Made by a program: the position numbers and the translations under genes. Below the pieces are notes generated by a model. It saw nothing but the letters and a program-made list of their open reading frames with translations, did no database searches and had not been told where the DNA came from. Shown one piece after another: positions 1 to 8,820 of a DNA stretch of 17,327 nucleotides (position 1 is the stretch's first letter; each line of letters opens with the position of its first letter). This stretch comes from Anaerolineales bacterium (GTDB taxonomy: Bacteria > Chloroflexota > Anaerolineae > Anaerolineales > Villigracilaceae): NCBI GenBank assembly GCA_025938055.1, contig JAICQC010000041.1:1-17327 (forward strand), given 5' to 3'.

Positions 1-395
1 CCCGGGGTAAAAACAACCACTTTCGAGACTGAACGCAGTCCAAACCTTGCCAGACTGAGAAAGTGTTTGATAACGCCGCGAATATTGAAAGCCAGGATGA
101 TCAGTGGGGGGCGTTGCTGACCAAAGATGCTGCGCAAGACGGCATATGGGAATCCATTTTTGCCTTCCCAGGCTATTACTAGGTCGTAGTGTGTTTTCCG
201 AGTTTTCAGTAGGGCCTGTAATCCGAATCGCCAATAGGCTGGATAGTAGTTAAACAACTTGCCCCACTTTTCAAAGCGATCGACCGCCCCGTTGGCGACC
301 AGGAAATCTACTTCATCAGTGTTGGAAGGCAGGTAGTTCCACAGCCAGCGGTCACCTGGCTTTACCACAGTATCAAGTAAGCATAATATCTTCAT
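1..395 (-). CDS. Glycosyltransferase (GT4-like), N-terminal part only
   Basis: Reading the minus strand from the ATG at 395 gives 131 residues that stay open to the window edge; the C-terminal part lies outside. It begins MKILCLLDTVVKPGDRW and later has YDLVIAWEGKNGFPYA (about residues 79-94) and a run ending SKVVVFTP. The alternation of short hydrophobic strands and loops, with a conserved-looking 'AWEGKNG' segment, resembles the N-terminal Rossmann-like domain of GT-B fold (GT4-type) glycosyltransferases of polysaccharide loci. The donor-binding E-x7-E region that would settle the family is not in the window. The ATG overlaps the stop of the upstream SGNH gene by four bases (ATGA, 392-395), so the two are probably translationally coupled. 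Sugar and linkage cannot be told. Confidence 0.7.
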   Translation of the reverse strand, partial: MKILCLLDTVVKPGDRWLWNYLPSNTDEVDFLVANGAVDRFEKWGKLFNYYPAYWRFGLQALLKTRKTHYDLVIAWEGKNGFPYAVLRSIFGQQRPPLIILAFNIRGVIKHFLSLARFGLRSVSKVVVFTP

Positions 396-1618
396 CTTGA
401 CAGTTCTAGTGACTTTCTGGAAGCACCAGCTAGCACTTCCTCAATGTACTTGTAAATCGTTTCAGCAGCTAGATCTTGACCAAGTTGGTTCAAATGAGTG
501 TCAAAAGCATAGTACAACTCTGCGCCGTTGCCCGCTTCTTCTTGATAGATGGAGGTTAAGTCAAGATAGAGAATATTGTGCTCTGCCGCAAAGTTAGCCA
601 GCAGGTTGGCCTGATCATTTAAATGCTGGCGGAAGAGTTCGGGTGTCGCTCTTTTATTTGTGAATTGCAGAAATCCTGCTTCATCCAGTTCTGTCGTAGG
701 CACATCGCTAAAGACGCTTGCCAGAATATCGGCATCATTCAAGTATGGCAGATAGACATGTTCTTTGGACGGCACATAGACCAACAAAAATCGAGCGTCC
801 TTTGCTTCACTCAACTCCCGCATCTGCAAAATCGTCTCTTTCACTAAACGGAAATTTTGCGATGATTCGATCGCTTCGCGATTCGTCGACAACCATGCAA
901 TATAGTATGAAAAAAAGGCCATCTGAAGGTCGTTATCGTTAATTGTGACCATAATCGGATAACGGTAATTCAGGGCAGCCTCTGCATCTATGCCGGACTT
1001 CCTCTCATGCCAAGCTTCTACACTTTGATCCAGTACATATCTTCCAAAACGGAATAAGATGAATGGATTTGCTTGCTCATAAGAAGCAGCATCGTATAAA
1101 TCATTTCCCTCAAAATACGCCAAAATTACCCATTGAGGTTGCCTGATCAAGCCATATTGCCGCAGTACCTTTAACTCATCCTGTGGTCCAAAACCTACGT
1201 CTCCAAGGTTGAGCACATCAAGTCCGGTAGACTCAGCCAGTTTTTGCGGCCAAGGGGACGCAACGCCGCTGGCTCTGGTGAACGAGTCGCCCAGAGCGAC
1301 AATGCCATACTTATCTTTCTCGGGCGGAGAATTGCGGAAGCCGTTTGCGTCCGTGATCATATGTACTTGAGCTGCCACCTGATCCTGATCGGGCGATAAG
1401 GGCACGATTTTTCCCCGCATATAATGAAATAGGTCGCCGTCCGATTGTCTTAAGATATAGGTTTCATCTACAAAAGCCTTTACGCGACGTGCCGGGGGAT
1501 TTACTCTTACCTCGGGCGGAATCAAATTGGGGAACGCCCTCATCAGCATTTCTGCCAACCCGAGCGCAATCACCAAACCCAAGAAGACCAGAACGACATT
1601 TCCGAGTAGTTTCTTCAT
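392..1618 (-). CDS. Membrane-tethered SGNH-family protein (DltD-like role possible)
   Basis: This 408-residue protein starts with one N-terminal transmembrane or uncleaved signal segment (about residues 4-23), so the rest should lie outside the membrane. All SGNH-family blocks are visible: GDSF with Ser112 as nucleophile, Gly in NLGDVGFGP, Asn172 in EGND, and the C-terminal DTHLN pair Asp373/His375. It should therefore be a competent serine esterase or O-acyltransferase. The family includes esterases, and related folds such as DltD carry acyl groups to cell-envelope polymers. Its gene begins 8 bp after the MBOAT-SGNH gene and overlaps the glycosyltransferase gene downstream. I infer that it either transfers the acyl group exported by the MBOAT protein to a glycan or removes it again; the sequence does not separate these. 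No strong ribosome site precedes the ATG, in line with coupled translation. Confidence 0.85.
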   Translation of the reverse strand: MKKLLGNVVLVFLGLVIALGLAEMLMRAFPNLIPPEVRVNPPARRVKAFVDETYILRQSDGDLFHYMRGKIVPLSPDQDQVAAQVHMITDANGFRNSPPEKDKYGIVALGDSFTRASGVASPWPQKLAESTGLDVLNLGDVGFGPQDELKVLRQYGLIRQPQWVILAYFEGNDLYDAASYEQANPFILFRFGRYVLDQSVEAWHERKSGIDAEAALNYRYPIMVTINDNDLQMAFFSYYIAWLSTNREAIESSQNFRLVKETILQMRELSEAKDARFLLVYVPSKEHVYLPYLNDADILASVFSDVPTTELDEAGFLQFTNKRATPELFRQHLNDQANLLANFAAEHNILYLDLTSIYQEEAGNGAELYYAFDTHLNQLGQDLAAETIYKYIEEVLAGASRKSLELSR

Positions 1619-1626
1619 GGAGCGCC

Positions 1627-4530
1627 CTAGGGAAAAAGTGGGATTTCCTCGTTTCTTTCCAGAAGTTTTTGATAGAGATTCTCGGCAATCAGCCTGTGTC
1701 CTTTGGCATTCGGGTGTTTATCCCAGTAGGCAACCACGAGTGACTCCAGGTCCTGGTGATCGTATGCGTCGGAAAGGTCTAGGACGATGAAACCCGATTC
1801 CTTGGCCAGTCCAGTCAGGTGAGTGATTTCTTCCTCGTGCAACGGGTCCTCCAGGGTCGGCATGAAGATCCAAACGGGCAGAATACCATGGGCTTGAGAA
1901 ACTTCGATGATACGCCGATACGTCAACGAGAGGAGCTCGGGTCCGTAGGGCTTGATGAGTCGCTCAACCTCAGACTTCGTCATCCCTGGCTCAGCTCCCG
2001 CCTGGCGAGCAAGCTCGAGCAGGTCCGGATAGGGAAGATCAGCTTCAACCGACAAACGATCGGCAAGGTATTTCACCACTGCATCCTCTTCGCGTTGATG
2101 AGCCATAAAGAAGATGGCATTCGGCTGAAAAGGCAGCGCCTTTTGTTCCAGGATAATCAAATTCTGGATGGCAGAATAGCCGGGAACAGCGAAGTTTAAG
2201 ATTTCATAGTTGGCGTATGGATTACCAGCATTCTCCTGATTCAGGCGATCCTCCAGCAACCACTCGAAACCCTCGTCATTGGCAACGCCGTATCCCATCA
2301 CGAAAGACGGTCCAGTCAGGGCGATACGGTAGGTGTCTGGCGGGGGGATCTTCGCGTAATCACGGTCGCGCATCCCCCACCGATTTGTACTCAACTGGGT
2401 GCCGTTGAAATCGATGGTTGTTGACGGTGTAAGCTCTAAAATAAGGTTGTCGTTTGTCAGCTGGACCGCTGCCGTATCCCGAAGCGAGACCCATTCGGTT
2501 GGGCGCTTCGAGTAAATCTCCCAAAGCTGGGAATTGAACCGATTCACGCCGATCAGATCTTCGTAATAACCGCGCTGGAGAAGAGCGGCCTCGCGGTCGC
2601 TGAGCCTGTTTGACGTCAGATCACTGATTAATGCTTGCGCCTTGCCCCCGATTTGATTATAGATCACGGGATTACCGATAAGGAATAGCAGCAAGATAGC
2701 GCCTGTAGTCACGGCGGTAGATCCGAAGGATGTGGACTCCTTTGCATTCGTATCCGCTTTGTTATCGGCAAGCGAATTCTTCCAGATCACCACCCCGAAA
2801 ATCACGGTAATCGTCAGAAAGACCAGGAGCAGGAAGGCAATATTTTGCGGGGTGACTTCCACAACCGAAAATAGAGCAATCCAATCCCGGATCGAATCGC
2901 TGCTCCATAACGACCACAGGACAGCCATCACAGTGTAGGTGCCTGCTGTACGGAGCGTCAGAGCGGCAATGTCCCCAAATGTCATGGTGCGTTGTCCCAG
3001 GGTCCGCTTGCGGCCGCGCCTGGCCTCATAGAGTGTATTCATCACCACCAGACATGCCAGAATAAACCAGAATACGATATCCGGCGCGGTGAAAAGGAAT
3101 GTACCCCGGAGCCAGAACCATTGATACGCGTGAAAAAACCAGGTCAGAAAAAATACGAAGGCCGTCGCAAAGATAAGGCTGCTATTAGCTCCCCATTGCC
3201 GGATTCTGAAGTAGGTAGGGTAGTAAAACACCTTCAACATGAAATCTTTCCAGTAGATATTGATCCGGCGCCATAGATCAGTGAAACTGGAAGCTATGAA
3301 GTAGAGCAGGTGGGTTTCCGGTAGATTGAAACCAAACAGGTGCATCATACCAATGATCAGGTGAAACTGCCCGGAAATCCGGAGGTAAAGAGCAAAATTG
3401 GTGATCAGAAAGCGGACCAGCTCGGGAGTATTGGATACATCCTCCGGACCAATCATGATGTAATAATTAATGTAACGATACAGGATGAGATGGATCACCC
3501 CCCGAAGCAGCCAGTCTACTCCGGTTTGATAAATTCGGTGCTGGTCAGCATTATAGTACGTCCGGCGAAAGGTACTGTAATCTACAACCGGAAAGAAAGG
3601 AAAGACGATGTTTGGCAATAAAAAGAAATAGGAAAGGGTACTGGTGAGGGTCGGTGTCGTCTTACCATGCTTGAGATCATACATGTATATGATCAACCGG
3701 AACATAAACATCGAGGCCAAAACCGGCCAAATGACATCAAGCAAGGAGGTTTGGATCCAACCTGCCCGCAACGCAACGAATGCAGCGCCGACTACGAGCA
3801 GGATCGCTACCCTGGCGTTATAAGCGACGGGAAGGTGACAGATTCCTATGAGACCAAGACCAATTCCGATTAACCAAAGACCATTTACAAACCCAAGGAT
3901 TCCAGCAAAAGCGGCCAGGGAGATAAGAAGGAAAAAAGGTAGGCGATAGTGGGAAGGAAGTAAATAGTGAATCACAAAACCATAAAACGTTACCAGCATG
4001 ATGTTGTGATAGAGAGCTTGGTTCTCCAAACGGAACAGTCGGACCACAACTACCAGCAGCCCGAGCTGCACTGCTACACTTAGAAATTTGCTGACTTGGA
4101 GTTTATCCAGGGTGGACAGGTTGAGCAAGGGTCCGGCATTTACACGATCCACAGAGGAAGACGAGATCATGCCAGTCACCAGAATGCTAAATGCTATCGA
4201 GGCCAGCACAAGATGTTTGCCCCCAAACTCTGGCAAGCCGTTTATGACAAGCAGGTCAGCGGCGAAGACAACTGCAATTGCCGCTGACCCCACCAGAAGC
4301 CATTCACCGATATAGCGCTGCCTGGCGGGTGAAATCAAAACAACGCCAGCCAGGAACACAGCGAATCCACTCAGGGCCAGGGAGACTTGCCTGGGGCCAA
4401 TGCCTTGTGGGCCGCCGAACTCCAGAAGATCAGCGGCCAGGGCTATAGCTGTTATACCGGCGCCGGCCAAAATAAGCGTTATGGGCAGAAGCCTGTTCCA
4501 CCAATAGTTTTCAGATAGTATGCGTTGCAC
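1627..4530 (-). CDS. MBOAT acyltransferase fused to an SGNH-like domain
   Basis: The protein has 967 residues and a GTG start (4530-4528) with a purine-rich stretch about 10 nt upstream. Residues 1 to about 640 are mostly membrane helices. The middle part has the MBOAT signature: SSFTDLWRRINIYWKDF, then a hydrophobic helix with the presumed catalytic His467 in TWFFHAYQW. This matches the DltB/AlgI group that moves acyl groups across the membrane. After a last helix near residue 630 comes an extracytoplasmic SGNH-like domain (about 690-967), with Ser742 in TGPSF, Gly in FAVPGYS, and Asp937/His939 in WDKHPN. It differs from typical members: the first block is GPS rather than GDS, and the usual GND is replaced by AHQ, so no oxyanion-hole Asn is seen. 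The gene lies 15 bp after the carrier-protein gene. One chain thus seems to join acyl export to a second acyl-handling domain. Substrate unknown. Confidence 0.87.
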   Translation of the reverse strand: MQRILSENYWWNRLLPITLILAGAGITAIALAADLLEFGGPQGIGPRQVSLALSGFAVFLAGVVLISPARQRYIGEWLLVGSAAIAVVFAADLLVINGLPEFGGKHLVLASIAFSILVTGMISSSSVDRVNAGPLLNLSTLDKLQVSKFLSVAVQLGLLVVVVRLFRLENQALYHNIMLVTFYGFVIHYLLPSHYRLPFFLLISLAAFAGILGFVNGLWLIGIGLGLIGICHLPVAYNARVAILLVVGAAFVALRAGWIQTSLLDVIWPVLASMFMFRLIIYMYDLKHGKTTPTLTSTLSYFFLLPNIVFPFFPVVDYSTFRRTYYNADQHRIYQTGVDWLLRGVIHLILYRYINYYIMIGPEDVSNTPELVRFLITNFALYLRISGQFHLIIGMMHLFGFNLPETHLLYFIASSFTDLWRRINIYWKDFMLKVFYYPTYFRIRQWGANSSLIFATAFVFFLTWFFHAYQWFWLRGTFLFTAPDIVFWFILACLVVMNTLYEARRGRKRTLGQRTMTFGDIAALTLRTAGTYTVMAVLWSLWSSDSIRDWIALFSVVEVTPQNIAFLLLVFLTITVIFGVVIWKNSLADNKADTNAKESTSFGSTAVTTGAILLLFLIGNPVIYNQIGGKAQALISDLTSNRLSDREAALLQRGYYEDLIGVNRFNSQLWEIYSKRPTEWVSLRDTAAVQLTNDNLILELTPSTTIDFNGTQLSTNRWGMRDRDYAKIPPPDTYRIALTGPSFVMGYGVANDEGFEWLLEDRLNQENAGNPYANYEILNFAVPGYSAIQNLIILEQKALPFQPNAIFFMAHQREEDAVVKYLADRLSVEADLPYPDLLELARQAGAEPGMTKSEVERLIKPYGPELLSLTYRRIIEVSQAHGILPVWIFMPTLEDPLHEEEITHLTGLAKESGFIVLDLSDAYDHQDLESLVVAYWDKHPNAKGHRLIAENLYQKLLERNEEIPLFP

Positions 4531-4545
4531 AGGCAGATGTCCCTT

Positions 4546-4791
4546 CTACCTCTTAGAATTGACTAGTTGCGCAATGTCAGAGATTGTGTTCAGATAGTCG
4601 ACCATTGTTTCATGCGCCTGTATTTTGATATGAAACCGTTCCTCAAGAAATACCACCAGCTTTAACGTAGCAAGCGAATCGAGTATCCCTCCAGTAATGA
4701 GCGGAGTCGAGTCGGTCAGCTCCGCCGGGTTCTCCCCAGGGAGAAATTCTTCAAGGATATACCCTTTTATGATTTCTTTTACCTCTTGCAT
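4546..4791 (-). CDS. Acyl/aminoacyl carrier protein (DltC-like)
   Basis: This 81-residue acidic protein has the length and helical pattern of a carrier protein. The phosphopantetheine site is clear: GGILDSLATLKL, with Ser39 in the DSL motif. It would carry a thioester-bound acyl or aminoacyl group in the cytoplasm. An AAGGAG ribosome site stands 10 nt before the ATG. It sits directly in front of the MBOAT gene, and a stand-alone adenylation enzyme lies in the same operon (11867-13444). DltC-type proteins are loaded by such an enzyme and read by an MBOAT protein, so I infer that this is the shared carrier of the pathway. DSL is used by both fatty-acyl and aminoacyl carriers and does not tell the cargo. 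Confidence 0.9.
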   Translation of the reverse strand: MQEVKEIIKGYILEEFLPGENPAELTDSTPLITGGILDSLATLKLVVFLEERFHIKIQAHETMVDYLNTISDIAQLVNSKR

Positions 4792-4944
4792 AGAACATTT
4801 TCTCCTTATGAAGTTAGTCTAGAGTTCGTCATAATTGTCCCCTTTCATCCGGATAATTATCAAAGCGCAGGGGCCAGCCTTCAGCTTTATCTTTCCGTTT
4901 TCCTGTTGTGAATTTCGTAGCCGGACGGAAGAATAAATTTTTTC

Positions 4945-6024
4945 TTAATTCTGAGGCTGGCTGAGGAGTTGGTGCGTCTCGATAAGCGCTTTGATCTTTT
5001 CCGCCACAAATTCATGACCCGCCCTGCTCCAGTGACCATCCTCTGGAATTAGCATTTCTCCAGGATCAAAATCTGGCGCTGCTTCCACATCCAACACCAA
5101 AAATCCCTTGGTTTGCAATGTGGCAATGAAGTCTTCGTAGGTTTCTTCTGATGGGCTATTCCACCACCTGTCCGTGGCTACAATCACAAACTTTGATTCC
5201 TTTGATTCAGCGACATTTCTTATCTCATCGAGTAGAGCTATCGTTAGTTCGAATGGTTCTCTTTCGGCATTGATGCCAGATACTGGCAAATTTGCGTGAT
5301 CCGAATCAACCTTTAATCTCGTAGATAAGGAAAGCAAGTCAAAATATCTTTGGACGAGAAAATAGGCGAGGGCAGAGCGCTGTGACAGAGAATAAATAAA
5401 TTTCCCCTGTGGACTGGTTTTAGGCACCGGATAACCTATAGGGACGAGCTGCTCATCTTCGATTACAAATTTCGGCTTATAGTAGATTGTGTTGACAAGC
5501 TGTCGATCATTGTCGCCTACGTCGTTACCAGCAAACACTACTATGACCAGATCAGTTTCGTATTTAATGCCTTCGTTCCTATACCAGAGCAATTCCTGGT
5601 CTGTGCTGTAACCTGAGACGCCGGCATTAATCACTTCAACGCCCAGTGCTTCTTCTAACAGTTGTGAGAATCGCTCTGATTCTTCTACACCATAACCCCA
5701 TGCAAATGAGTCGCCAAGCACTAATATCCGCTCAGTATCATTTTGCCGTTCATACGAATGTTCGCGGTCTCTTAAGCCGTTTTCATTTATTCGAACAGCA
5801 GTACGAAACTGCGGTGTTTCAAATACACCCTCTTGCCCTGGTTGGTGGGCCCATCCCAGTAGAGAATCATATTTCCAAAATCGATCTCGTTCTGGACTTA
5901 CATACAATGGGTTCAGATCCATAAGCCGCAATGCTATCTCACTCAGAAGTAAGGCACATAGAGTGGAGATGATAATCAGAGATAGATTAATCAGTATGCC
6001 GCGGCTATTAATTTTCACTGCCAT
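4945..6024 (-). CDS. Membrane-tethered SGNH/GDSL-family protein
   Basis: This protein has 359 residues, with one N-terminal membrane segment (about residues 9-31) and an extracytoplasmic SGNH domain. The blocks are textbook: GDSFAWGYG with Ser106, Gly in NAGVSGYSTDQ, AGNDVGDN with Asn167, and DGHWSRAGH with Asp329/His331. It should be an active serine hydrolase or acyltransferase. Its overall design matches the other SGNH gene at 392-1618, and the segment before the GDS block (YDSLLGWAHQPG) is like that of polysaccharide O-acyl-modifying SGNH proteins. It lies 153 bp before the carrier-protein gene. In the proposed pathway it is a second candidate for the DltD-type last step. An esterase that trims the modification is equally possible. 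The start region has no clear ribosome site; GTG two codons inside is an alternative. Confidence 0.86.
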   Translation of the reverse strand: MAVKINSRGILINLSLIIISTLCALLLSEIALRLMDLNPLYVSPERDRFWKYDSLLGWAHQPGQEGVFETPQFRTAVRINENGLRDREHSYERQNDTERILVLGDSFAWGYGVEESERFSQLLEEALGVEVINAGVSGYSTDQELLWYRNEGIKYETDLVIVVFAGNDVGDNDRQLVNTIYYKPKFVIEDEQLVPIGYPVPKTSPQGKFIYSLSQRSALAYFLVQRYFDLLSLSTRLKVDSDHANLPVSGINAEREPFELTIALLDEIRNVAESKESKFVIVATDRWWNSPSEETYEDFIATLQTKGFLVLDVEAAPDFDPGEMLIPEDGHWSRAGHEFVAEKIKALIETHQLLSQPQN

Positions 6025-6088
6025 TGCAGTTTTCGATTTTCTGGCTTGCTACGGCAGGTCTGTAGCAGCCGATTAATAGCGCGCATGT

Positions 6089-8791
6089 CTATCGATCCTC
6101 GAGTCGAATGGCTCGTCGGATCACAATACCCAAGACACTGAGTAGAAGAAGCGCGACTGGTAATAGAGCCAGTGTGTACGGAGATATTCGATTGTTGGTT
6201 TCGTTACGCTCCGTTTGGCTCTGAGAGTTGGCCGGCTCACTGTCAACCGTACTAACCGGGGCTGACGAACGCTCAGGAGTGGCTGTTGCTGGAGTTAACG
6301 TAGGCGATAGCAGCGTCTGAGTGGGGACCTCCTGGATCGCGGTCTGGTTTGGTGGGAGTTCGAGCGTGCGGGTGGAATAGAGTAGGATCCTCTCCGCTGT
6401 GGCGCCTGCCCCCGTCGGTACTGCCAAGACAACAACCATTTTTCCTTGCTTGTTGACAGCAGCCGCCAAAAATTCCACCGTGCCCTCCTGTTGCGAATCC
6501 AAAGACCAACGAAGAGGTGCTTCGGGCTGCCAGCGGCTGCCATCCCAAAGCCAATGAGCAAGAGTGCCCGGACCAGCATCTACTAAATGTAACCGGCCAA
6601 TAGAATCTACTACAGTTGCCGCAGACATCCCTTCAGAAGGCAATCCTTGTGGGAACTGCCATGAGTGTCCACCATCAAAGGAGACCTGAGCCCAAATGGT
6701 TGTCATCGTGTCCTGCGTCTTCCAAAGTAGATGTAGATTACCTTTGTCGTCGGCTACAATCTCGCGCCAGGTCACAGGTTCCTCAACGACAGCCTTGACG
6801 TCGCTGAAGGTACTGCCGCCGTCCTCGGATCGAGTGTAATAGAGAGAAAGCGACTGCGGAACACCATCTCCCTGAATCGACTGCTGCTTCCAGATGAGAT
6901 GAAAAAATCCGTTTTCCGATGTCAGCAAAGAAGGCGCACCAACAAGATCGAACCCTGCCGCTGCTCCATTGAACACTTGCAGCGGCTCTGACCAGGATGC
7001 GCCATGATCTTTTGACTGAATCAGGTAGATCCCGCGTTCCTCATTCACTGGGACGGTATAAGCCAGATTTATCGTTCCAGCAGCGTCTAGGGCGACGTCT
7101 ACCGAACCAATCTCCCCGTTATGAACTGTTTCGAGTCGCACTGGCGTTGACCAGCGGGATTCTGTAGCGGCGTTGCCGCTGGTCGCCCGACTAAAGTAAA
7201 GCACACCCCTACTGTTTGGTACGATGAGGAATAGCTCATTACCAGGTCCAGCTGCTATCGCTGGCGAGCCAGCTTCCCCTTCCGGCAATTTGAGCACTGC
7301 AGTTACACGAGACCACAATTCGCCATCCCAGTACGTATAATAGATGGCCGGGTCCCGGCGCTGACTGAAAAAGGCGTGAATCAAGTCATCACGCGTAGGA
7401 ACCAGCTCAACTGCTTCCATCTGGAGGTTATCATCGGTAACGGGCAAAGGCTGGCTCCAAACGGGAGCCGAAAACAAGGATGTACTTGACCCCAGGTCTC
7501 GGGATGTGACCCAGACATCGCCCCCTGCGCCCTGGTCGCAGCCAACTATGTACAACTGCTCTCCTAATAAAGAGGCCCGATAGCAACCGAAGATTACGTC
7601 TGTGTAAATCTCAGGTTCTTCAAATCCGGACAGAATCGGTTGTGCCTCGGGTTGGCTCCATTGGAGTCCGCTCCAGGTTGTCAGAAAAACCTGGCTTTGA
7701 GTTGCAGTCAGAAAATACAACGGGCGTTCAGGACTATTGGCTAATCCTGTCACAAATTCGTTTGACTGTCCGCAGCCCTGCAGATCCTCGATCATGGGTT
7801 GTGGGTCGCTCCAGGTGACGCCCGCATCCCTGGAGGACTGATAGACCTGGCTGCATGTGCCTCCTGGCTGGCCGCTTTGCCAGACGAGTACGACGCTGTT
7901 CTGACTAGCGCCTACGTGAATATTGAATGGGCCAGCCGTTCCAGAGTTTGGCTCTGGACCCGCGACCAGCGACGGTTGTTCCCAGGTCTCTCCGCCATCG
8001 GCGGATTGCGCCAGGAACACCTGCTTACGAGGTTGGTTATCCCAGACAACATATACGCGCGGCGCTTCCTCCATCCCGGCTGTGGCGAGGCTGAGATTAG
8101 CCTCGCCTTCACCCAGCGTGCGGAAGTAAGGAGATGCATATAAGAGCACGGGTACGGCCCAATTCTGACCACGATTTTTAGAGCGCGTGTAGTAGATACC
8201 AGGTGGATCTTCGGGATCGTCAACCGTACGGAAGTAGGCCAGGTGCCATTCGCCGCGCGCGTCAACAGCTGCGGCAAAAGAAGACACCCCACGCGCAATA
8301 AGACGTGAGTACTCCCACGATCCGACGTCTGCGAAGTCTGGGCTTTCCACTTTACTTGTGAACAAGTATCCACCCTCAGGGGAAATCCAGAAGGCGAATA
8401 TATCCTCGTCAGAACCGGCCAGATACAATGGATTTGGTCCGGTGTAAATTTCCGGATGAGGCTCCGAGTTAGGCGGGCTCCAATTGAACAGGAGAGCCAA
8501 TTCGGTCGTCTCTGGCGCGCTCCATTGGCTTCCATCAAAATGTGTGTATACGTAGTTCAGGAGGTCGTTCTGCCAAACCGCGTGTACAACTCCCTCAGAA
8601 TCGATCACCATGCCCGGGTTCATAGCAATACCTGATTGGGAAAGGTTCAGAGGGTCGGCCCAAGGATCATCCATAGACTGGGCCGAGACCCATGAAGATG
8701 TGAGGGATGTGATGAACAGGGCAGTGGCGAACAGTACTATCACCAGCCCGAACATCCATTCAAATTGTCGCGATCTTAATCTCATTATCAT
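6089..8791 (-). CDS. Secreted, membrane-anchored BNR/Asp-box repeat protein (sialidase-like fold)
   Basis: The 900-residue protein has an N-terminal signal segment (hydrophobic residues about 14-34, possible cleavage after VSA), a long repeat region, a Pro/Thr/Ser-rich linker (about 820-868) and a C-terminal membrane helix (about 872-891) followed by basic residues. The repeats carry Asp-box motifs of the S-x-D-x-G-x-x-W type: SADGGETW near 262, SSRDAGVTW near 317, QSKDHGASW near 590, RSEDGGSTF near 654 and VSFDGGHSW near 701. A weaker one, RSKNRGQNW, lies near 201. This predicts a beta-propeller as in sialidases. I do not see the FRIP motif or an obvious arginine triad, so catalysis should not be assumed; glycan binding on the cell surface is as likely. 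It is embedded in the polysaccharide operon, 28 bp after the GT-C gene. Met1 and Met3 are both possible starts. Confidence 0.8.
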   Translation of the reverse strand: MIMRLRSRQFEWMFGLVIVLFATALFITSLTSSWVSAQSMDDPWADPLNLSQSGIAMNPGMVIDSEGVVHAVWQNDLLNYVYTHFDGSQWSAPETTELALLFNWSPPNSEPHPEIYTGPNPLYLAGSDEDIFAFWISPEGGYLFTSKVESPDFADVGSWEYSRLIARGVSSFAAAVDARGEWHLAYFRTVDDPEDPPGIYYTRSKNRGQNWAVPVLLYASPYFRTLGEGEANLSLATAGMEEAPRVYVVWDNQPRKQVFLAQSADGGETWEQPSLVAGPEPNSGTAGPFNIHVGASQNSVVLVWQSGQPGGTCSQVYQSSRDAGVTWSDPQPMIEDLQGCGQSNEFVTGLANSPERPLYFLTATQSQVFLTTWSGLQWSQPEAQPILSGFEEPEIYTDVIFGCYRASLLGEQLYIVGCDQGAGGDVWVTSRDLGSSTSLFSAPVWSQPLPVTDDNLQMEAVELVPTRDDLIHAFFSQRRDPAIYYTYWDGELWSRVTAVLKLPEGEAGSPAIAAGPGNELFLIVPNSRGVLYFSRATSGNAATESRWSTPVRLETVHNGEIGSVDVALDAAGTINLAYTVPVNEERGIYLIQSKDHGASWSEPLQVFNGAAAGFDLVGAPSLLTSENGFFHLIWKQQSIQGDGVPQSLSLYYTRSEDGGSTFSDVKAVVEEPVTWREIVADDKGNLHLLWKTQDTMTTIWAQVSFDGGHSWQFPQGLPSEGMSAATVVDSIGRLHLVDAGPGTLAHWLWDGSRWQPEAPLRWSLDSQQEGTVEFLAAAVNKQGKMVVVLAVPTGAGATAERILLYSTRTLELPPNQTAIQEVPTQTLLSPTLTPATATPERSSAPVSTVDSEPANSQSQTERNETNNRISPYTLALLPVALLLLSVLGIVIRRAIRLEDR

Positions 8792-8820
8792 TTGGAATAA
8801 ATAAAGTTTTACAAGCCTTT

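Noticed and set aside
4845..4944. Open frame in the 153-bp gap before the carrier gene, with a protein-like end (EGWPLRFDNYPDERGQL)
   Set aside because: It has no ATG, GTG or TTG start in the gap and no ribosome site, and it runs back into the SGNH gene in another frame. It could be a remnant, but there is too little to name it.
7912..8538. 208-residue frame on the minus strand inside the BNR protein gene
   Set aside because: It is out of frame with a gene that has clear Asp-box repeats, signal peptide and anchor; its own sequence has no recognisable features.
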